Of a stretch of DNA of 64,000 bases, positions 1 to 8,704 are shown in pieces. Position numbers and translations under genes: made by a program. The notes beneath the pieces were generated by a model. That model ran no database searches, was not told the DNA's origin, and worked only from the letters and a program-made list of their open reading frames with translations. The stretch is from contig NZ_CP031148.1 of the NCBI RefSeq assembly GCF_003342675.1, forward strand, positions 2,294,001 through 2,358,000. Direction: 5' to 3'. The DNA comes from Haloplanus rubicundus. Lineage in GTDB: Archaea; Halobacteriota; Halobacteria; Halobacteriales; Haloferacaceae. Numbering within the stretch: the stretch's first letter is position 1; the number at the start of each line of letters is the position of its first letter.

Positions 1-32
1 TTTTATGCGGCCGTGGCGAGCAGTCGTCGTCG

Positions 33-380
33 ATGCCCTCCAGCGATCCGACGTGGAGACTCCCCGTCGCCATCGTCGCCCTCCTCGTCGTCCTCTACGC
101 GTTCGAGGTGAGCGGCAACGTCCTCTTCGGCGTGTTCCTCGCCGCCGTCCTGTATCTCGTCGCGTGGCTCGTCGCCCGCGTTTCGCCGGGCAACCCGCTC
201 GACGACATGACGCGCGAGCGACGGCTGGTGACCGGCGCCGTCGTCCTCGTCGTCCTCGCGTACGCGGTGGTCATCGCGGGCTCCATCCTGCTCGGGGTGC
301 TCGTCGCGGCGACGGTGGCCCTCGTCGCGTGGCTCACCAGCCCGGTCGGGCCCGTCGCGCGGTGGTTGGATCGGGTGTGA
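33..380 (+). CDS. Small integral membrane protein, unknown function
   Basis: 115 aa, nearly all hydrophobic, with about four predicted membrane segments (roughly residues 10-28, 29-48, 66-86, 88-104). These form two similar halves separated by a charged loop around residues 52-64. The ATG at 33 is chosen because a TTTTAT box at the very start of the window lies about 28 bases upstream, as expected for a leaderless haloarchaeal transcript. It precedes menB on the same strand, but no family can be assigned and a role in quinone synthesis is not shown. Confidence 0.6.
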   Translation: MPSSDPTWRLPVAIVALLVVLYAFEVSGNVLFGVFLAAVLYLVAWLVARVSPGNPLDDMTRERRLVTGAVVLVVLAYAVVIAGSILLGVLVAATVALVAWLTSPVGPVARWLDRV

Positions 381-417
381 CCTGCATCTTTTTGCGCGCG
401 CCGCCCCCGAAGCCGAT

Positions 418-1350
418 ATGGTTTCCGACCTCTTCGACCCCGACCGGTGGACGGCCGTCACCGACGCCTTCGACGACGTGACCTACCACCGCGCGGACGA
501 CGTGCCCGCCGTTCGCGTCGCCATCGACCGCCCCGAGGTGCGCAACGCCTTCCGCCCCAAGACCGTCGACGAACTCTACGCGGCGCTGGATCACGCCCGC
601 CAGCAGGCCGACGTGGGCTGTGTGCTCCTGACCGGCAACGGCCCGTCGCCGAAGGACGGTGGCTGGGCCTTTTCCGCGGGTGGCGATCAGGCCATCCGCG
701 GCGAGTCGGGGTACGAGTACCGCGAGGACGACGAGGGGGACGCCCCCGACGGCGCCGACACCGGGGACACCGAACTCGACACGGAGACGCCGACCGTCGG
801 CCGCCTCCACATCCTCGAAGTCCAGCGGCTCATCCGGTTCATGCCGAAACCCGTCGTCGCCGTCGTCCCCGGGTGGGCCGTCGGCGGCGGCCACTCCCTC
901 CACGTCATCTGCGATCTGACGCTCGCGAGCGAGGAGCACGCGAAGTTCCTCCAGACCGACCCCGACGTGGCCTCCTTCGACGGCGGGTTCGGCTCCGCCT
1001 ACTTGGCCCGGCAGGTCGGGCAGAAGAAAGCCCGCGAAATCTTCTTCCTCGGGAAGACGTACGACGCCACGGAGGCGGCAGAGATGGGCATGGTGAACGA
1101 GGCGGTGCCTCACGAGGAGTTGGAGCGCGTCGCCCTCGACTGGGCCGAGACGATGACGGGCAAGAGCCCGACGGCGATGCGGATGCTGAAGTACGCGTTC
1201 AACCTCGCGGACGACGGACTGGTCGGTCAGCAGGTGTTCTCTGGTGAGGCGACCCGGTTGGCGTACATGACCGACGAGGCGAGCGAGGGACGGGACGCCT
1301 TCCTCGACGGCCGGGAGCCGGACTTCTCGGACGTGCCGTGGCACTACTGA
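418..1350 (+). CDS. menB: 1,4-dihydroxy-2-naphthoyl-CoA synthase
   Basis: Crotonase-fold enzyme that closes the second ring of the menaquinone precursor by Dieckmann-type condensation of o-succinylbenzoyl-CoA. 310 aa. The oxyanion-hole and active-site stretches of MenB are present: AGGDQ at residues 87-91, GGGH at 156-159, and SFDGGFGSAY at 186-195. Compared with bacterial MenB there is a long, very acidic insertion (about residues 101-128, rich in Asp and Glu) between the GGDQ loop and the next helix. This is either a halophilic adaptation or a changed lid. menA and menC follow downstream, separated by two other genes. Confidence 0.93.
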   Translation: MVSDLFDPDRWTAVTDAFDDVTYHRADDVPAVRVAIDRPEVRNAFRPKTVDELYAALDHARQQADVGCVLLTGNGPSPKDGGWAFSAGGDQAIRGESGYEYREDDEGDAPDGADTGDTELDTETPTVGRLHILEVQRLIRFMPKPVVAVVPGWAVGGGHSLHVICDLTLASEEHAKFLQTDPDVASFDGGFGSAYLARQVGQKKAREIFFLGKTYDATEAAEMGMVNEAVPHEELERVALDWAETMTGKSPTAMRMLKYAFNLADDGLVGQQVFSGEATRLAYMTDEASEGRDAFLDGREPDFSDVPWHY

Positions 1351-1442
1351 CCGGTTCGTGACGGGGGCGTCCCACCTCCGTCGGACGACCGAACAGGAGG
1401 TAGTATATGTCCGGGGACTCAACTCAACGTACGTGGTGATCG

Positions 1443-1934
1443 ATGAATCCGAATCGTGTTGACTTTCTGGTGGACCTGGCCTACGGCATGGTCATCCTGC
1501 TCTCCGTCGCCCTCATTCTCGTCGTGGGAACTGGCGTCGGGGTGGCGTTCGGTATCGGGGCGATGGTTTCCTACGCGATTCACGTCGTCTGGAAGATGGC
1601 GCGGTTCGATCCCGAGTGGATGACCCGCGAGGTGACCGAGAAGGTCGAGGAGACGATTACCGAAGAGGTGACCGAGGAGGTCACCGAAAGCGTCGAGCAG
1701 ACGGTGGCCGAGGAAGTCACCGAGGAGGTCACGGAAAAGGTCGAACAGACGGTGACGGAGGAAGTCACCGAGAACGTCGAGCGGACCATCACCGACGAGA
1801 TGAACGACATCATCGAGCAGTTGGAGGAAGTGAACCAACGCGTCGACCGACGACCCCGCAGCGACGAACTCGACGAGATGCAACGCGAGTTGACGACGGA
1901 CAAAGACGAGGACGAGGACGAGGCGAAGCGATGA
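1443..1934 (+). CDS. Membrane protein with TEEV-type helical repeats
   Basis: 163 aa. One or two membrane segments span residues 15-50. A highly repetitive, acidic region follows (residues about 63-118) with Val or Ile every fourth residue in units such as EVTEEVTEKVEQTVTE, and then a charged tail ending in DEDEDEAKR. This reads as a membrane-anchored long helix or coiled coil facing the cytoplasm. It lies 46 bp before the PiT phosphate transporter gene and may be co-transcribed with it. The family is not recognised. A structural, scaffolding or regulatory role for the transporter is only a guess. Confidence 0.7.
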   Translation: MNPNRVDFLVDLAYGMVILLSVALILVVGTGVGVAFGIGAMVSYAIHVVWKMARFDPEWMTREVTEKVEETITEEVTEEVTESVEQTVAEEVTEEVTEKVEQTVTEEVTENVERTITDEMNDIIEQLEEVNQRVDRRPRSDELDEMQRELTTDKDEDEDEAKR

Positions 1935-1980
1935 GCGGCGCATCGACGACCGACCGGCAGACGGTACACGACGGCCACGT

Positions 1981-3156
1981 ATGATCGGGGGGCTCCTGCT
2001 CGTCGGCTTCGCCGTCGCGCTGTTCGTCGGGTTCAACATCGGCGGCTCGAACACCGGTCCGGCCTTCGGCCCCGCGGTCGGTGCGGGCGTCGTCTCCAAA
2101 CTCTTCGCCGGCGCGCTCATGTCCGTGTTCTTTTTCGTCGGCGCGTGGACCATCGGCCGGCGCGTGGTCAACACGCTCGGCCGCGAGCTGGTGACCGACC
2201 CCGGCGTGTTCACCATCGAGACCAGCATCGTCGTCCTCTTTTTCATCGGCGGCGCGCTCTTCGTCGGCAACTACGCCGGCGTCCCGGCGTCCACGTCGAT
2301 GACGGCCGTTGGCGCCATCGCCGGCCTCGGCGTCGCTGCGGGCGAACTCAACTGGGTGGTCATGGGCGAAATCGCCGTCTGGTGGATCGTCGCCCCCCTC
2401 GTCGGCTTCTGGGTCGCCGGCGTCGTCGGCCGGTACTTCTACCCGACGATCAACAGCTGGGTCGCCATCGAGCAGACCGACGGCTCGTTGCTGACCCTCG
2501 ACCAGTCGGGAGCGGTGCCGACGCCGGAACTCGGCCCGAACACGACCCGCCGCGAGGCCGTCGGATCGATCGTCGTCATCAGCATCGGCTGTCTGATGGC
2601 CTTCTCCTCGGGTACCTCGAACATCGCCAACGCCATCGCGCCGCTGTACGGCGCTGGCGTCGACCTGAATCTCCTGATCCTGCTGGGCTGTGGCGCCGTC
2701 ACCATCGGCGCCCTCACCATCGCCCGCCGGACGCTCGACACCCTCGGCAACGACATCACCGACCTGCCGCTCACCGCGGCCATCGTCGTCGCCGTCATCT
2801 CCTCGGCCATCGTCATCGGCCTCTCCGCCATCGGCATCCCCGCCTCCTTCGTCATCATCGCGACCATGTCCATCGTCGGCCTCGGCTGGGGGCGGGCCAC
2901 CCGCTCCATCACCGTCTCCGAGGGCGTGCGCGGCGAGAAGAAACCGAACGTCTCCGTCGGCGCGCTGACCGCCGACGAACCCGGTGAGAAGGCACCCGAC
3001 ATCGGGGAGGAGGACCCCAAATCGGTTCCCAGCGCCGCGAACCTGTTCAACCCCGAGACGACGGGGCGAGTCGTCCTGATGCAGAACGTGGTGCCCCTGC
3101 TCTCGACGGTCGGCGCCTACCTGACCTTCCGGCTCCTGTTCGCGTTCGTGTGGTGA
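1981..3156 (+). CDS. PiT-family inorganic phosphate transporter
   Basis: 391 aa polytopic membrane protein of the PiT (PHO-4) family, which takes up phosphate with a coupled cation. The two pseudo-symmetric family signatures are visible: GFNIGGSNTGPAFG near residue 17 and SSGTSNIANAIAPLYGAG near residue 210. About ten hydrophobic segments are present, with a charged cytoplasmic loop (about residues 315-355) before the last helix. It sits inside the menaquinone cluster, far from the high-affinity pst genes at 59-64 kb, so the organism has at least two phosphate uptake routes. Confidence 0.88.
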   Translation: MIGGLLLVGFAVALFVGFNIGGSNTGPAFGPAVGAGVVSKLFAGALMSVFFFVGAWTIGRRVVNTLGRELVTDPGVFTIETSIVVLFFIGGALFVGNYAGVPASTSMTAVGAIAGLGVAAGELNWVVMGEIAVWWIVAPLVGFWVAGVVGRYFYPTINSWVAIEQTDGSLLTLDQSGAVPTPELGPNTTRREAVGSIVVISIGCLMAFSSGTSNIANAIAPLYGAGVDLNLLILLGCGAVTIGALTIARRTLDTLGNDITDLPLTAAIVVAVISSAIVIGLSAIGIPASFVIIATMSIVGLGWGRATRSITVSEGVRGEKKPNVSVGALTADEPGEKAPDIGEEDPKSVPSAANLFNPETTGRVVLMQNVVPLLSTVGAYLTFRLLFAFVW

Positions 3157-3269
3157 CGCCGCCGCGTTCGTAACACGTCGACGTCCCCCGTCCGATCGGG
3201 TGCGCGAACGGGCCAGCCGCAACCGGAGAATCGCGGGGCTTTACGCCGTGGAACCCCCACCGGTAGGTA

Positions 3270-4208
3270 ATGAGTACGGAGGTCAGTCGCTCGAAGGCGT
3301 GGCTGATGGCCGCGCGGCCACAGACGCTCCCGGCCGCGGCCGCCCCCGTCGCCGTCGGCACCGGCCTCGCCGTCGGCCGGGGCGTCGCCGAGCCGTTCGC
3401 CGCGCTCGCGGCCTTCGTCGGCGCCGCCCTCATTCAGATCGGCACCAACTTCGCCAACGACTACTACGACGCCGTGAAGGGCGCCGATACGGAGGACCGG
3501 GAGGGGTTCACCCGCGTCACGCAGTCCGGCCTCATCGCCGCCGAGTCGGTGAAACGGGCCACCTACCTCACCTTCGCCGCAGCCATCCTCGTCGGCACGA
3601 CGCTGGTGTACGTCGGCGGCCTCCCCATCCTCGTGATCGGCCTGCTCTCCGTCGCCGCGGGCCTCGCCTACACGGGCGGTCCCTACCCTCTCGGCTACCA
3701 CGGCCTCGGCGACGCCTTCGTCTTCCTGTTTTTCGGCGTCGTCGCGGTGGCGGGCACCTACTACGTGCAGGCCGCGGCCGTCCTCGCCGGCCCCGTCCCC
3801 CTCGCGGTTCCGACGGGAACGCTCCCGCCCATCGCACTCGTCGCCAGCCTCCCCGTCGCCGCCATCTCGACGAACATCCTCGTCGTGAACAACGTCCGCG
3901 ATCTGGAGACCGACGCCGAGGCGGGCAAGCGAACCCTCGCCGTCCGCATCGGCTACCGCTGGAGCCGCGTCCAGTACGTCGCGCTCCTCGCGCTGGCGTA
4001 CCTCGTCCCCGTCGGCCTGTGGCTCGCCGGCCCCGCCTCGGTCGCCGTCCTGCTTCCCCTCCTGACGCTCCCCCTCGCCGTCACCGTCTCGCGGACGGTC
4101 TGTACGCGGACCGACGGCGAGGCGCTCAACCCCGCGCTCGAACGGACCGGTAAACTGCTCGCGGCCCACGCCCTCTGCTTCGCCGTGGGTCTCGCCGTCG
4201 GGCTGTGA
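3270..4208 (+). CDS. menA: 1,4-dihydroxy-2-naphthoate polyprenyltransferase
   Basis: UbiA-superfamily integral membrane prenyltransferase, 312 aa, joining the prenyl tail to 1,4-dihydroxy-2-naphthoate in menaquinone synthesis. Both Asp-rich, Mg-diphosphate binding motifs are present: [14 protein letters not shown] near residue 62 and [15 protein letters not shown] near residue 208. About eight to nine membrane helices are predicted. The N-terminus ([15 protein letters not shown]) is typical of MenA. The ATG of menC lies 5 bp after its stop, indicating one transcript. Confidence 0.92.
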   Translation: MSTEVSRSKAWLMAARPQTLPAAAAPVAVGTGLAVGRGVAEPFAALAAFVGAALIQIGTNFANDYYDAVKGADTEDREGFTRVTQSGLIAAESVKRATYLTFAAAILVGTTLVYVGGLPILVIGLLSVAAGLAYTGGPYPLGYHGLGDAFVFLFFGVVAVAGTYYVQAAAVLAGPVPLAVPTGTLPPIALVASLPVAAISTNILVVNNVRDLETDAEAGKRTLAVRIGYRWSRVQYVALLALAYLVPVGLWLAGPASVAVLLPLLTLPLAVTVSRTVCTRTDGEALNPALERTGKLLAAHALCFAVGLAVGL

Positions 4209-4212
4209 ACCG

Positions 4213-5286
4213 ATGAACCGCCGCGACTTCTCGCTGACCCTCACCCGGCCGCTCGGCACCGCGGCGGGGACGATACGCCGACGCGAGGGCGACCTGCTCC
4301 GGCTGGACGCCGGGACCTACGGCGTCGGCGAGGCGACGCCGCTCCCGGGGTGGACCGAGTCGCTCGCGGACTGTCGGGCGGCACTCGACGCGGTGGTCGA
4401 CGGGGGGGACGAAGCGCTCCGCGGGGCCGTCGACGCCGACCAGTACGACCCGCTGACCGACGCGCCCACGACGCTGACCGACCCGCTGACCGACGCGCCC
4501 GCGGCCCGCCACGCCGTCGAGTCCGCCGTCCTCGACGCGCGGGGACGACGCGAGGGACGCCCGCTCGCGGCGCTGCTCGCCGACGAGCCGGTGGCGACGG
4601 TGCCGGTGAACGCCACGATCGGCGACGGATCGCCCGAGGAGACGGTTACTGCCGCCATCGACGCCGTCGACGCCGGGTTCTCGTGTCTGAAGGTGAAAGT
4701 CGGCGCCGGCGACTTGGACCGTGACGTGACGCGTCTGCGGGCGGTCCGGGCGGCCGTCGGCGACGACGTGGCCCTTCGCGCCGACGCCAACGCCGCGTGG
4801 GACCGCGAGACGGCCCGCGAGGCCGTCGCCGCGCTCGCGACGCTCGATCTCTCGTATCTCGAACAGCCGCTCGCCCCCGACGACCTCGACGGACACGCCG
4901 CGCTCCGGGGACGGGGCGTCGGCGTCGCCCTCGACGAAACGCTGGCGACGACCCCCGCGCGTGACGTACTGGACGCCGGCGCCGCGGACGTACTGGTCCT
5001 GAAGCCGATGGCGCTCGGCGGTCCCGCGCAGGCCTACGCCGTCGCCGAGCTGGCGCTCGCGGCTGGCGTCGACCCCGTGGTCACCACCACCGTCGACGCC
5101 GCGCCCGCCCGGACGGCGGCGGTCCACGTCGCAGGCGCGATTCCGGACGTGCGCCCCTGTGGACTGGCGACGGCGGGCGCCCTCGAAGCCGATCTGGTCC
5201 CCGATCCGGCGCCCGTCGAGTCGGGAACGGTCGCCGTCCCCGAAGGACCGGGCGTCGCGGGCGACGCCTTCGACGGCCTGTTTTGA
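4213..5286 (+). CDS. menC: o-succinylbenzoate synthase (enolase superfamily)
   Basis: 357 aa, assigned to menaquinone synthesis (dehydration of SHCHC to o-succinylbenzoate) from family and context. The enolase-superfamily catalytic set is complete: KVK at residues 160-162, the metal ligands Asp191 (RADANAAW), Glu217 (LEQPLAPDD) and Asp241 (LDE), and Lys264 (LKPMALGG). A perfect 21-bp direct repeat (4447-4467 and 4480-4500) encodes the tandem peptide DPLTDAP twice in the capping domain, suggesting a small in-frame duplication. By sequence alone, a dipeptide epimerase or another MLE-group enzyme cannot be excluded. Confidence 0.85.
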   Translation: MNRRDFSLTLTRPLGTAAGTIRRREGDLLRLDAGTYGVGEATPLPGWTESLADCRAALDAVVDGGDEALRGAVDADQYDPLTDAPTTLTDPLTDAPAARHAVESAVLDARGRREGRPLAALLADEPVATVPVNATIGDGSPEETVTAAIDAVDAGFSCLKVKVGAGDLDRDVTRLRAVRAAVGDDVALRADANAAWDRETAREAVAALATLDLSYLEQPLAPDDLDGHAALRGRGVGVALDETLATTPARDVLDAGAADVLVLKPMALGGPAQAYAVAELALAAGVDPVVTTTVDAAPARTAAVHVAGAIPDVRPCGLATAGALEADLVPDPAPVESGTVAVPEGPGVAGDAFDGLF

Positions 5287-5431
5287 GAGCGACGTCTTGC
5301 TGAATAGAGAGGGTTCGTTCGGCAGTTCGGTTGCTACACCGCTCCGACCTGCTGGAACGGAGTGGGCATCCCGCCATCGTTCCCGTCCCGACGACCTTGC
5401 CGTCCTCGAAGTGGAGACTGGTCGGTCCCAA

Positions 5432-5438
5432 ACTATAC
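5432..5438 (+). promoter_or_regulatory. TATA-like box of the OsmC gene
   Basis: ACTATAC lies about 28 bases before the ATG at 5463, the spacing expected for a leaderless haloarchaeal promoter. It supports the start at 5463 over an upstream in-frame ATG at 5331. Confidence 0.4.
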
Positions 5439-5462
5439 TGCATTCAACGGAGACACACTCGT

Positions 5463-5876
5463 ATGGGAGATTCCAAACGAACCCACTACGAAGTCAGCGC
5501 GTCGCGTGTCAGTCCGCACCGGTCCCGAGTGACGACCGAGGACGGGGAGTTCGTCGTCGGACACGACGTGAATCCCGTCGAGTATCTCCTCGGTTCCGTC
5601 CTGGGCTGTCTCAACTCGACCGGAACGATGGTCGCCCGCGACATGGATATCGACATCGTATCACTCGAGGCGACGGTCGAGGGGGACGTGAACTACGCGA
5701 CGTATCTGGGCAAAGAGTCCGAGGACCGTCCGGGGCTGCAAGGACTGGACGTCTCCCTCTCGGTCGAGACGGAGGGCGACGCAGACCTCGACGCGTGGCT
5801 GTCGGCCGTCGAAGAGCGGTGTCCGGTCACCGACAACGTCGGACACGAGACCGGAGTTAGCGTCACGCTCGATTGA
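5463..5876 (+). CDS. OsmC/Ohr-family protein
   Basis: 137 aa. OsmC-family proteins are thiol peroxidases that reduce organic hydroperoxides with a reactive cysteine pair. Both expected cysteines are present: Cys49 in LGSVLGCLN and Cys120 in EERCPVTDN. The central KxxxDRPGLQGLDVSLSVETEGD region matches the family. Start chosen at 5463 because conserved sequence begins at GDSKRTHYEV and a TATA-like box precedes it. The substrate is unknown. It stands alone between menC and a micro-ORF. Confidence 0.82.
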   Translation: MGDSKRTHYEVSASRVSPHRSRVTTEDGEFVVGHDVNPVEYLLGSVLGCLNSTGTMVARDMDIDIVSLEATVEGDVNYATYLGKESEDRPGLQGLDVSLSVETEGDADLDAWLSAVEERCPVTDNVGHETGVSVTLD

Positions 5877-5938
5877 ACTGAGAGAGCTGTACGTGGCCGG
5901 ATGGAGTGAGTCGACTCCGCTTTCGGGGCTGCCCGTGA

Positions 5939-5959
5939 CGAATACGCGCCCTGTATTCG
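5939..5959 (+). terminator. Stem-loop after the OsmC gene
   Basis: CGAATAC and GTATTCG form a perfect 7-bp stem with a 7-nt loop, about 63 nt after the OsmC stop. There is no clear U-tract, so this could be a 3-prime RNA structure rather than a terminator. Confidence 0.3.
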
Positions 5960-6066
5960 CCACGACTCCCGAGACGGGTCACCAGTTGACGATTCAACAA
6001 GGCGGCTGATCCCTACGCAGATCGGACGACCGTCGGAGCTATACGAATCGCCCCCCTAGCACCGCT

Positions 6067-6168
6067 ATGTCGACTGGGCGGATGCTCTACGTGCTCGCGC
6101 TGTTCGCCGTCCTCGTGTTCTCGGCCGGCTTCGTCGTCATCTGGGCGCTGTCGTACGGGCCGCTCTAG
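6067..6168 (+). CDS. 33-aa single-span membrane microprotein
   Basis: Short ORF of 33 aa: an N-terminal MSTGRML, one clear transmembrane helix (about residues 6-28), and the end ALSYGPL. A TATA-like TATACGA at 6040-6046 sits about 24 bases before the ATG, consistent with a leaderless transcript. Its TAG stop overlaps the TAG stop of the convergent gene through a shared CTAG at 6165-6168. No family recognised. Codon use and the promoter make it plausible as a real gene. Confidence 0.55.
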   Translation: MSTGRMLYVLALFAVLVFSAGFVVIWALSYGPL

Positions 6169-7010
6169 TCCCCTCCGTCCGCACCGTGAGAGGCGCCCTC
6201 CTGCCGATCGGCCTGGAGCCGTCGGATCGTCGCCGCGGCGTTGCTCGCGTCGTAGCCGAAGTAGACGCCGTCGGCGTACGCCGCCGCGACTTCGGTCGCA
6301 TGGACGAGGGCGTCGATGTCCACCTCGACGGCGTAAAGTTCGATCCCCAGTCGAACGTCGGCATCGGCCAACCGGCTCTCGAACCCCTTGGCGATGGTCT
6401 CCAGCCAGTAGGTCGTTCCGTACTCGGTGTCGTAGATGGGGACGACGAACTCCTCGACCATCGGGGCGAGCGCCTCGATATCGACGCCGCTCCGCGTCCG
6501 GAGGTGGCCGGGGTAGGGGTCGGGGTAGACGGTCAGATACAGGTCGCCGGGCACCCGGTCGCGCACGTCGCGCACGAAGTCGGTGACGACCGACGCGCGC
6601 CAGTCCTCGCGGTCCGCGAACTCGCTCTCGGCGAAGCGGCGGTCACAGCGCTCGCAGCGACAGTAGCCGTCGCGGGGGAAGCCCACGTCGTCGAGGCGGA
6701 GGGCCGCCCGTTCGGCGACGCAGTCGTCGACGATCTCCAAGAGTCCCTCGCGATACCGCTCGTGGGTCGGACAGACGTACGACCAGTCGAAGTAGGGGCG
6801 CTCCCGCGTCGCGGGGCGGCCCTCGGCGTCGACGGCGGCGAGGCTCGGGTCGTCGCCGACGGCGGCGTTGTCGCCGAACGCGGACACCATGTTGACGCCC
6901 GTCGAGAGCGGCGCGGCGGCCCGGCCGGTCACGTCTTTCACCTCGTAGAAGCCGACGTCGAACGCCGACCACTCCAGTTCCTCGGCGTTGCGCGTGACGA
7001 CGCCGTACAT
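6165..7010 (-). CDS. Conserved hypothetical protein, possible glycosidase-like TIM barrel
   Basis: 281 aa, soluble. Alternating hydrophobic strands and acidic segments (RLDDVGFP around 105-112, YLTVYPDPYPGH, EEFVVPIYDTEYGTTYW, LGIELYAVEVD) look like a (beta/alpha)8 barrel with carboxylates at strand ends, as in glycoside-hydrolase-like proteins. A small Cys cluster (Cys80, Cys117, Cys119, Cys122) could bind a metal, as in GH families with a Cys-rich loop next to the active site. No enzyme class can be named. The convergent micro-ORF shares its stop. Confidence 0.65.
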   Translation of the reverse strand: MYGVVTRNAEELEWSAFDVGFYEVKDVTGRAAAPLSTGVNMVSAFGDNAAVGDDPSLAAVDAEGRPATRERPYFDWSYVCPTHERYREGLLEIVDDCVAERAALRLDDVGFPRDGYCRCERCDRRFAESEFADREDWRASVVTDFVRDVRDRVPGDLYLTVYPDPYPGHLRTRSGVDIEALAPMVEEFVVPIYDTEYGTTYWLETIAKGFESRLADADVRLGIELYAVEVDIDALVHATEVAAAYADGVYFGYDASNAAATIRRLQADRQEGASHGADGGD

Positions 7011-7136
7011 ACCCGTCGGTAGGCGCGTGTGGGTGTAAGTGGTTCGGCTGCGTCGGGCAGGGGCGTGGCTCGCCGCGTTACGATGGCGAAAGAATCGGGA
7101 TTCGGAGGGCGACCGCGCCCCGCGGACGGGACTCGG

Positions 7137-7241
7137 TTACTCCTCGACGTCGACTTCGACCGGTTCCTTGTCGCCGGACATGACGACGTAGCCGATTGCG
7201 ATCAGTGCGAGCACCAGGATGAACTTCGTCTTCCCTGACAT
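7137..7241 (-). CDS. 34-aa membrane microprotein
   Basis: 34 aa with the layout MSGKTK, a hydrophobic helix (residues 7-21), then an acidic tail ending KEPVEVDVEE. It is a single-span protein with an acidic C-terminal tail. It begins 21 bp after the stop of pyrI on the same strand, and a GCTTTGTG-like box about 26 bases upstream could be its own promoter. No family recognised. The clean start-helix-acidic-tail layout supports a real gene. Confidence 0.5.
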   Translation of the reverse strand: MSGKTKFILVLALIAIGYVVMSGDKEPVEVDVEE

Positions 7242-7262
7242 ACCCCTTCGTTGGTCCACCGG

Positions 7263-7748
7263 TCACAAAGCGGTTTCGCCCGATCCGCGGGCGTCGATGT
7301 GTTCGGCCACGTCGCCCTCGCGGATGATGGTGTCACAGTACGCACACCTGACGCCGTCTCCGAGCACCTCGAACTCCGTTCGGACGGGTTCGTCGGCGTT
7401 CGTGATGCAGTTGTGGTTGGGGCAGACGAGGATGCCCCGGACGGTGTCCGTCTGCTCCACGCGATTCTTCTCGACCACGTCGAAGTCGCGGATGATGTTG
7501 ATCGTCGCCTCCGGGGCGATGAGGGAGAGGACGTCCACCTCGGACTGGCTGAGTTCGCGCCCCTCCACCTTCACCACGTCCTTGTATCCCACCTTGTCGC
7601 TGGGGACGTTCATCCCGATGCTGACGCTCTCGCCCCCGCTGCCGTCGATGCCGAGGATGGCGAGGACGTTGAGCGCCTGGCCGGCGGTGACGTGGTCGAT
7701 GACGGTACCGTCGCGAATCTTGCTGACGCGGAGTTCCTTGTCGGTCAT
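7263..7748 (-). CDS. pyrI: Aspartate carbamoyltransferase regulatory subunit
   Basis: 161 aa. PyrI is the allosteric, nucleotide-binding subunit of aspartate carbamoyltransferase. The N-terminal allosteric domain begins [17 protein letters not shown], and the C-terminal zinc domain has four cysteines, Cys109, Cys114, Cys135 and Cys138 (CPNHNC and CAYC). The ATG at 7748 overlaps the pyrB stop by 4 bp (ATGA), so the subunits are translationally coupled. A longer open frame continues upstream to 8525, but that part is pyrB read in another frame. Confidence 0.95.
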   Translation of the reverse strand: MTDKELRVSKIRDGTVIDHVTAGQALNVLAILGIDGSGGESVSIGMNVPSDKVGYKDVVKVEGRELSQSEVDVLSLIAPEATINIIRDFDVVEKNRVEQTDTVRGILVCPNHNCITNADEPVRTEFEVLGDGVRCAYCDTIIREGDVAEHIDARGSGETAL

Positions 7749-8659
7749 TGCTCGCCTCCGAGCAGTCGGTCGAGCAGGGCCATCCGAACCGGGACGCCGT
7801 TGTGGGCCTGCTCGAAGTACTTCGCGCGCGTCGTCTCGTCCACCTCGGGCGCGATTTCGTCGACGCGCGGGAGCGGATGCATCACGGTCAGGTCGTCGGC
7901 TGCGCCCGCGAGGGTCGCGTTGTCGATGCGGTACTCGCCGGCGACTTCGCGGTACTCCCGCTCCTCCGGGAAGCGTTCCCGCTGGATGCGGGTGACGTAG
8001 AGCACGTCGAGGTCGGGAAGCACCGCGTCCAGATCCGTGTGTTCGCGCACCTGCGCTCCCGCCTCGTGCAGGTCGTAGCGAACGTTCCGGGGCAGGCGCA
8101 GGCTCTCCGGGCTGATGAAGTGTTGGCGCACGTCGAAGTTGGTGAGCGCGTGGGCCAGCGAGTGGACCGTCCGGCCGTACTTCAGATCGCCCATGATGCC
8201 GACCGTGATGTCGTCCAACCCCGCGTTCTCGCGGATGGTGTAGAGATCGAGTAGCGTCTGACTCGGATGCTGCCCGGCGCCGTCGCCGGCGTTGACGAGG
8301 GGCACGTCCACGAACTCGGAGGCGAGTTTCGCGGACCCCTCGCTGGGGTGGCGGAGGACCATCGCGTCCGCGTAGCCCTCGATCACCCGCACCGTGTCCG
8401 CGAGGCTCTCGCCTTTCTTGACCGACGATGATTCGACCGATCCCATATCGATCGTCTCGCCGCCCAGGCGTTTCATCGCCGACTCGAAACTCATCTTCGT
8501 CCGCGTACTCGGTTCGAAGAAACACAGCGCGAGGACGCGCCCGTCGTGGCGGTCACGGACGAACTCGGGGTCGGCGTCGACCGCCGCCGCGTGGTCGAGC
8601 ACCGCCTCGATGTCGTCCCGTGAGAGGTGGGCCGCACTGATGAGGTGGTCCTGCAACAT
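7745..8659 (-). CDS. pyrB: Aspartate carbamoyltransferase catalytic subunit
   Basis: 304 aa. Makes N-carbamoyl-L-aspartate from carbamoyl phosphate and aspartate, the committed step of pyrimidine synthesis. The carbamoyl-phosphate loop STRT (residues 51-54, in [14 protein letters not shown]) and [12 protein letters not shown] are intact, as are the 80s-loop SSSVKKGES and the C-terminal [10 protein letters not shown]. It is the first gene of a pyrB-pyrI operon with a 4-bp overlap. Confidence 0.97.
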   Translation of the reverse strand: MLQDHLISAAHLSRDDIEAVLDHAAAVDADPEFVRDRHDGRVLALCFFEPSTRTKMSFESAMKRLGGETIDMGSVESSSVKKGESLADTVRVIEGYADAMVLRHPSEGSAKLASEFVDVPLVNAGDGAGQHPSQTLLDLYTIRENAGLDDITVGIMGDLKYGRTVHSLAHALTNFDVRQHFISPESLRLPRNVRYDLHEAGAQVREHTDLDAVLPDLDVLYVTRIQRERFPEEREYREVAGEYRIDNATLAGAADDLTVMHPLPRVDEIAPEVDETTRAKYFEQAHNGVPVRMALLDRLLGGEQ

Positions 8660-8704
8660 TACGTGTGTGAGCCACCCGTGGCGTCTTGAATCCCTCGGGA
8701 CCGA

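Noticed and set aside
4447-4500. Perfect 21-bp direct repeat in menC
   Set aside because: It is a short in-frame duplication (DPLTDAP twice) in a variable part of the protein; interesting only as a local slip event.
5287-5462. Possible insertion-sequence remnant after menC
   Set aside because: The stretch is non-coding and less GC-rich, but I find no terminal inverted repeats, target duplication or transposase fragment.
7263-8525. Apparent 420-aa protein containing PyrI at its end
   Set aside because: The upstream part is pyrB read in a wrong frame; PyrI starts at 7748 with a normal N-terminus and an ATGA overlap.
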